Source: Hyphococcus sp. | GTDB taxonomy: Bacteria; Pseudomonadota; Alphaproteobacteria; Caulobacterales; Parvularculaceae | DNA: 8,290 nt | Assembly (NCBI GenBank): GCA_021604605.1 | Contig: BQJH01000124.1 | Location: 1 to 8,290 of the forward strand | Direction: 5' to 3' | The notes under the pieces: model-generated | Told to the model about the DNA's origin: nothing | Database searches by the model: none | The model's input: only the letters and a program-made list of their open reading frames with translations | Program-made: the position numbers and the translations under genes | Shown here: in pieces, positions 5,635 through 8,290 of the stretch | How positions within the stretch are numbered: the stretch's first letter is position 1 | Layout of the letters: each line of letters opens with the position of its first letter

Positions 5635-6779
5635 CGTTTCATCTCCAGCAATTGGACGGCAAGCTTTTCTACGCGGCGCGCATTCGCGTCCCAGGTTAAA
5701 TCCTGTTTGAGCAGACTTTCTCGCGCACGTATAGAAAGCTTGTTTCGAAGTTCTTTATTCTCGACCAATACGCTCAAGCTTTTCATAAAACTTGCGTCAT
5801 CATCTTTGAACAACAACGCATCATCTCCGTCGGTTAAAACTTCCTTGATGTTGGCGCCCGCCGGCGCGACAATGGCCTTGCCTAGCGCCATATATTCAAA
5901 AAGTTTTAGAGGCGATGCGTAATCCGTCACGGCTGGCTGCAATGCTATGTCAAACGCCGCCACATGACCGGGCATATCTTCACGTTGCACGGCGCCGGTA
6001 ATCGTCACTTTATCTGATACGCCTTTAACGCGCGCCAGTTCTTCAAGCGAGGTCCGCGCAGTGCCGTCTCCGACCAGCAAAAAATGAACATCATCGCGGT
6101 CGCAATTGGCAATAAAATCAATAACACGATCAACCCGGTGCCAGTCGCGAACAAAACCGGTAAAGCCAAGCACCAGCTTGTTCTGTAAGCCATATTGCTC
6201 ACGTATTTCGCTTCCGGTCCGCTCCTGCAAAAAATCTTCGCTGACCCCGTTTTGGATTACCTGAATTTTTTCATCCGGTACGCCAGTGGCTCTCACATCG
6301 TCAGCCAGAACGTTCGTCACCGGCAAAACAATATCCGCCGCGCGCCAGATTTCACGCTCACAATTTTTAGCAAAACTTTTCAGCGCCAAGCCGCCATGTT
6401 TTGCACGCTCACGCGCCAAGGGAGCATTCACCTCCAAAACCAACGGAATTCCTGTTGACCGTTTCAACCATGCCCCAGAATAATAAAAAAGATTGTAGCG
6501 TTGATAGAGAATTGCCGGTGCGGTCTTTTTATAAAGCGAATTCAACCGCCAATAAGCCGGAAGAGAATACGCAACCTCAGCAGATTCATAGAGCGCTTTC
6601 GGAATGAAATTGCGTGTTTCGCCACCACCAGCATCCATTCTTTTTTCGTGTTGCGCCGCGCCGCCCGGCCCATCCATAACCAGCTCGTGACCGCGCGCCG
6701 ACAATGCATTGGTCAGCTCACGGATATGCACATATTGACCATCAGCAGAGCGGGTCCGGTGGGAATAAAGAATTTTCAC
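5631..6779 (-). CDS. Glycosyltransferase family 4-like (GT-B)
   Basis: The 382-residue product starts MKILYSHRTRSADGQYVHI, with an acceptor-side Rossmann domain to about residue 175. The nucleotide-sugar domain follows: VIQNGVSEDF (174-183), LGFTGFVRDWHRVD (204-217), HFLLVGDGTAR (232-242) and the donor site SPLKLFEYMALGKAIVAP (289-306) with E295. The first glutamate of the classical EX7E motif is not obvious (Tyr287 is at the spacing), common in this SPxKxxEYMA subgroup. It probably transfers a sugar onto a surface glycan or lipid, in the cytoplasm or at the inner membrane. The start is GTG (6779-6777), chosen because the conserved N-terminal strand begins there; AGGG lies 3 bases upstream, a poor spacing. 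It heads a two-gene unit with the GNAT gene. No other polysaccharide genes are visible. Confidence 0.92.
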   Translation of the reverse strand: MKILYSHRTRSADGQYVHIRELTNALSARGHELVMDGPGGAAQHEKRMDAGGGETRNFIPKALYESAEVAYSLPAYWRLNSLYKKTAPAILYQRYNLFYYSGAWLKRSTGIPLVLEVNAPLARERAKHGGLALKSFAKNCEREIWRAADIVLPVTNVLADDVRATGVPDEKIQVIQNGVSEDFLQERTGSEIREQYGLQNKLVLGFTGFVRDWHRVDRVIDFIANCDRDDVHFLLVGDGTARTSLEELARVKGVSDKVTITGAVQREDMPGHVAAFDIALQPAVTDYASPLKLFEYMALGKAIVAPAGANIKEVLTDGDDALLFKDDDASFMKSLSVLVENKELRNKLSIRARESLLKQDLTWDANARRVEKLAVQLLEMKR

Positions 6780-6810
6780 AAGCCCTACATATCCTGTTAC
6801 GGCGGGCTCG

Positions 6811-6833
6811 CAATACGCCTTTTGCGCGTATTG
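6811..6833. repeat. 8-bp perfect inverted repeat upstream of the glycosyltransferase
   Basis: CAATACGC (6811-6818) and GCGTATTG (6826-6833) form a perfect inverted repeat around a 7-base centre (CTTTTGC), 32-54 bases upstream of the glycosyltransferase start. On the plus strand it is followed by TTTGTTTG. It could be an operator for the glycosyltransferase-GNAT unit or a weak hairpin; no known regulator site was recognised. Confidence 0.45.
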
Positions 6834-6843
6834 TTTGTTTGAG

Positions 6844-6877
6844 CCTCCCTCACAAGCTGAAATAGGGAAGGTTTTTT
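6844..6877 (+). terminator. Terminator- or attenuator-like hairpin upstream of the small secreted protein
   Basis: On the plus strand CCTCCCT (6844-6850) can pair with AGGGAAGG (6864-6871) with one bulged A, followed by six T residues (6872-6877). This is intrinsic-terminator geometry, yet no plus-strand gene in the window lies upstream of it before the gene ending at 3563. It may attenuate the gene at 6958 or end a small RNA. AGGGAA (6864-6869) can alternatively pair with TTCCCT (6895-6900), giving two mutually exclusive structures. Confidence 0.4.
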
Positions 6878-6913
6878 ATGCGTCACCCACCCATTTCCCT
6901 TGCCAAGCGATGA
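6878..6913 (+). CDS. Possible 11-codon leader ORF (speculative)
   Basis: ATG at 6878 opens MRHPPISLAKR with TGA at 6911-6913. GGGAAGG (6865-6871) lies 6 bases upstream, a better Shine-Dalgarno than those of several real genes here. The ORF covers one arm (6895-6900) of the alternative pairing described for the upstream hairpin, as translated leader peptides do in attenuators. It is short enough to occur by chance, and no conservation can be assessed. Confidence 0.2.
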   Translation: MRHPPISLAKR

Positions 6914-6957
6914 GAGACACGGCCAAGCTGGTGACAGATTAGAAAAGTGGTGACGCT

Positions 6958-7308
6958 ATGACCTTAAAAACTCTTGTTAGTATTGTTGTAGGCTGCGGTC
7001 TTATCACCGGCCCCGCACTCGCACATCCCGGCTCAACCATTCTCACGCTTGGCGGCAAGTCGGAACGCACCGCTATGTCCGAAGGCGTCTCATTTGAAGA
7101 AAAGAACGGTGTTCATTTATTTCGCGGCGGACAAACCGCGTCGAGCTCTACCACTCTGCAAGGCGACGCAACTCGCAACATGGAAATTGAAATCCGCAAG
7201 CAACGAACAAATTTTCGCTCAATCCGCAGCTTGCGCACTCAAGGCTTTTACAGCGGCGCCGGCCCAAAGAGCCGGCGCTACACACAAGGATTTTACTCAG
7301 GCGATTAG
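6958..7308 (+). CDS. Small secreted protein of unknown function with duplicated TQGFYSG motif
   Basis: I do not recognise this 116-residue protein. A Sec signal peptide is clear: K4, hydrophobic 5-18 and an ALA cleavage site at 20-22 followed by HPG. C13 in VVGC superficially fits a lipobox but is too close to the N-terminus. The mature part (about 94 residues) is polar and Ser/Thr/Arg rich without obvious cysteines or enzyme motifs. Its C-terminus holds TQGFYSG twice (94-100 and 109-115), and the second copy nearly ends the protein. ATG at 6958 is preceded by GGTGA at 5-base spacing. It stands alone between the glycosyltransferase and mdh, and its stop overlaps the mdh stop by 4 bases tail to tail. 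Signal peptide, normal codon use and the repeated motif argue for a real gene. Confidence 0.72.
   Translation: MTLKTLVSIVVGCGLITGPALAHPGSTILTLGGKSERTAMSEGVSFEEKNGVHLFRGGQTASSSTTLQGDATRNMEIEIRKQRTNFRSIRSLRTQGFYSGAGPKSRRYTQGFYSGD
7237..7302 (+). repeat. Duplicated heptapeptide-coding repeat (TQGFYSG x2)
   Basis: Codons 94-100 (7237-7257) and 109-115 (7282-7302) both encode TQGFYSG with a 45-base period. The copies differ at synonymous sites (ACT/ACA, GGC/GGA, AGC/TCA), so the peptide is kept while the DNA has drifted. This points to selection on the motif rather than a recent duplication. Confidence 0.75.
7256..7278. repeat. GC-only 8-bp hairpin inside the 3' end of the small secreted protein gene
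   Basis: GCGCCGGC (7256-7263) and GCCGGCGC (7271-7278) form a perfect stem with a 7-base loop, between the two TQGFYSG repeats and 27 bases beyond the mdh stop on the minus strand. It may help end the mdh transcript, although no T-run follows on that strand. Confidence 0.5.
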
Positions 7309-8267
7309 CCGAGGCTTGGCTCAAGCTTGATGCAAGCTTCCATCAACTCTTTGACAGCCTCAACAGAGTTGTCGAACATCGCTTTTTCATCGTCATTGAA
7401 TTTAACTTCAACAACACGTTCAGCGCCTTCATCACCCAACACAATCGGCACGCCCAAATACATATCTTTGAGGCCATATTGCCCGGTTAAATACGCCGCA
7501 CATGGGACGACAATCTTTTTGTCTTTCAAATAGCTTTCAGCCATCTGAATGGCTGACGCCGCCGGCGCATAATAAGCAGAGCCTGTCTTCAAAAGGGCGA
7601 CAATTTCGCCGCCGCCCTTACGGGTTCGATCAACGATCGCATCGATCCGCTCTTGCGTTGTCCAGCCCATGTCAATCAGATCAGGCAACGGAATGCCCGC
7701 CACTGTTGAATAGCGCGTCAACGGCACCATCGTGTCGCCATGACCGCCGAGAACAAACGCCGTAACGCTCTCAACGGAAACATTGAATTCTTCTGACAGG
7801 AAATAACGGAACCGCGCGGAGTCGAGAATGCCCGCCATACCGATTACCTTATTCTGCGGTAAGCTCGAAAATTTTTGCAACGCCCACACCATCGCATCGA
7901 GCGGGTTGGTGATGCAGATGACGAGCGCATTCGGCGCATGGGCGGCAATACCCTCGCCCACGGCTTTCATAACTTTCAAATTGATGCCGACAAGGTCGTC
8001 CCGGCTCATGCCCGGCTTACGCGCGACACCAGCAGTCACTATGCAAACATCCGCGCCAGCAATATCGGCATAATCCTGTGTGCCCTTCAGGCGGCTGTCA
8101 TAGCCGTCAACGGGTGAGCTTTCAGCAATATCAAGGCTTTTGCCTTCTGGCAGGCCCTCTGCAATATCAAACATGACGACATCGCCAAGTTCCTTCTGGG
8201 CGGCGATATGCGCGAGCGTGCCGCCAATCATGCCGGAACCAATCATCGCGATTTTTCTGCGAGCCAT
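7305..8267 (-). CDS. mdh: Malate dehydrogenase (LDH-like type)
   Basis: This cytoplasmic TCA-cycle enzyme oxidises malate to oxaloacetate with NAD+. The 320-residue product has the dinucleotide motif G10-x-G12-x2-G15, D34 at the end of the second strand (NAD preference), and substrate arginines R83 and R89 in GVARKPGMSRDDL; Arg at the position equivalent to 83 distinguishes malate from lactate dehydrogenases. D149, R152 (GILDSARFR) and catalytic H176 (GGHGDTM) complete the active site. Length fits the alphaproteobacterial enzyme. Start: the ATG at 8267 has AAGGAG (8276-8281) at 8-base spacing; a TTG one codon upstream also opens the frame but is less likely. The sucCD genes that often follow mdh in alphaproteobacteria are absent: the gene ends against a convergent small ORF. 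Confidence 0.97.
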   Translation of the reverse strand: MARRKIAMIGSGMIGGTLAHIAAQKELGDVVMFDIAEGLPEGKSLDIAESSPVDGYDSRLKGTQDYADIAGADVCIVTAGVARKPGMSRDDLVGINLKVMKAVGEGIAAHAPNALVICITNPLDAMVWALQKFSSLPQNKVIGMAGILDSARFRYFLSEEFNVSVESVTAFVLGGHGDTMVPLTRYSTVAGIPLPDLIDMGWTTQERIDAIVDRTRKGGGEIVALLKTGSAYYAPAASAIQMAESYLKDKKIVVPCAAYLTGQYGLKDMYLGVPIVLGDEGAERVVEVKFNDDEKAMFDNSVEAVKELMEACIKLEPSLG

Positions 8268-8275
8268 CAAAATAT

Positions 8276-8281
8276 CTCCTT
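8276..8281 (-). promoter_or_regulatory. Ribosome binding site of mdh
   Basis: AAGGAG on the minus strand lies 8 bases before the ATG at 8267 and 5 bases before an in-frame TTG at 8270. The strong site with optimal spacing decides the ATG start. The promoter lies beyond the right edge of the window. Confidence 0.85.
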
Positions 8282-8290
8282 GGAAAGGCG

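Noticed and set aside
1..8290. Mobile element, CRISPR array, toxin-antitoxin or defence system
   Set aside because: No transposase, integrase, direct-repeat array, terminal inverted repeats or typical two-gene toxin-antitoxin arrangement was found; the genes are housekeeping or ordinary accessory types.

Overview
The window looks like an ordinary chromosomal segment of a Gram-negative bacterium, most likely an alphaproteobacterium with moderate GC content. The lactate-dehydrogenase-like malate dehydrogenase of about 320 residues, the short BioB and the secreted or lipoprotein genes all fit. The exact lineage is inference. No tRNA, CRISPR array, insertion sequence, phage gene or attachment site was seen. 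Genes cover nearly everything, and no gene-free stretch exceeds 300 bases.

Layout. The 3' end of rplS (ribosomal protein L19) enters from the left and ends at a strong intrinsic terminator. A membrane-anchored SRPBCC-fold protein follows on the plus strand and meets bioB tail to tail with a 4-base overlap. On the minus strand (about 2840 down to 812) lies a probable operon: a DUF4142 lipoprotein, a translationally coupled cupredoxin lipoprotein, and bioB (biotin synthase). A SufR-like winged-helix regulator with a C-terminal cysteine cluster is transcribed divergently from it. A secreted M28 metallopeptidase (minus) converges on the regulator. Upstream of the peptidase come a GNAT acetyltransferase and a family-4 glycosyltransferase, coupled by an ATGA overlap. 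An intergenic region rich in inverted repeats (6780-6957) separates the glycosyltransferase from a small secreted protein of unknown function with a duplicated TQGFYSG motif. That gene converges, again with a 4-base overlap, on mdh (malate dehydrogenase).

The most interesting part is the SufR-like regulator / DUF4142 / cupredoxin / bioB block. A candidate promoter for the operon is overlaid by three ATATG elements spaced exactly 9 bp apart. The operon's leader can fold into a long stem-loop ending two bases before the first Shine-Dalgarno. An 11-bp perfect hairpin between the cupredoxin gene and bioB contains the bioB Shine-Dalgarno in its 3' arm. Together these suggest transcriptional control by a putative Fe-S sensor plus RNA-level control of an Fe-S enzyme and a copper protein. 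This is an inference from sequence only. A second region with attenuator-like geometry, including an 11-codon mini-ORF, lies upstream of the small secreted protein.
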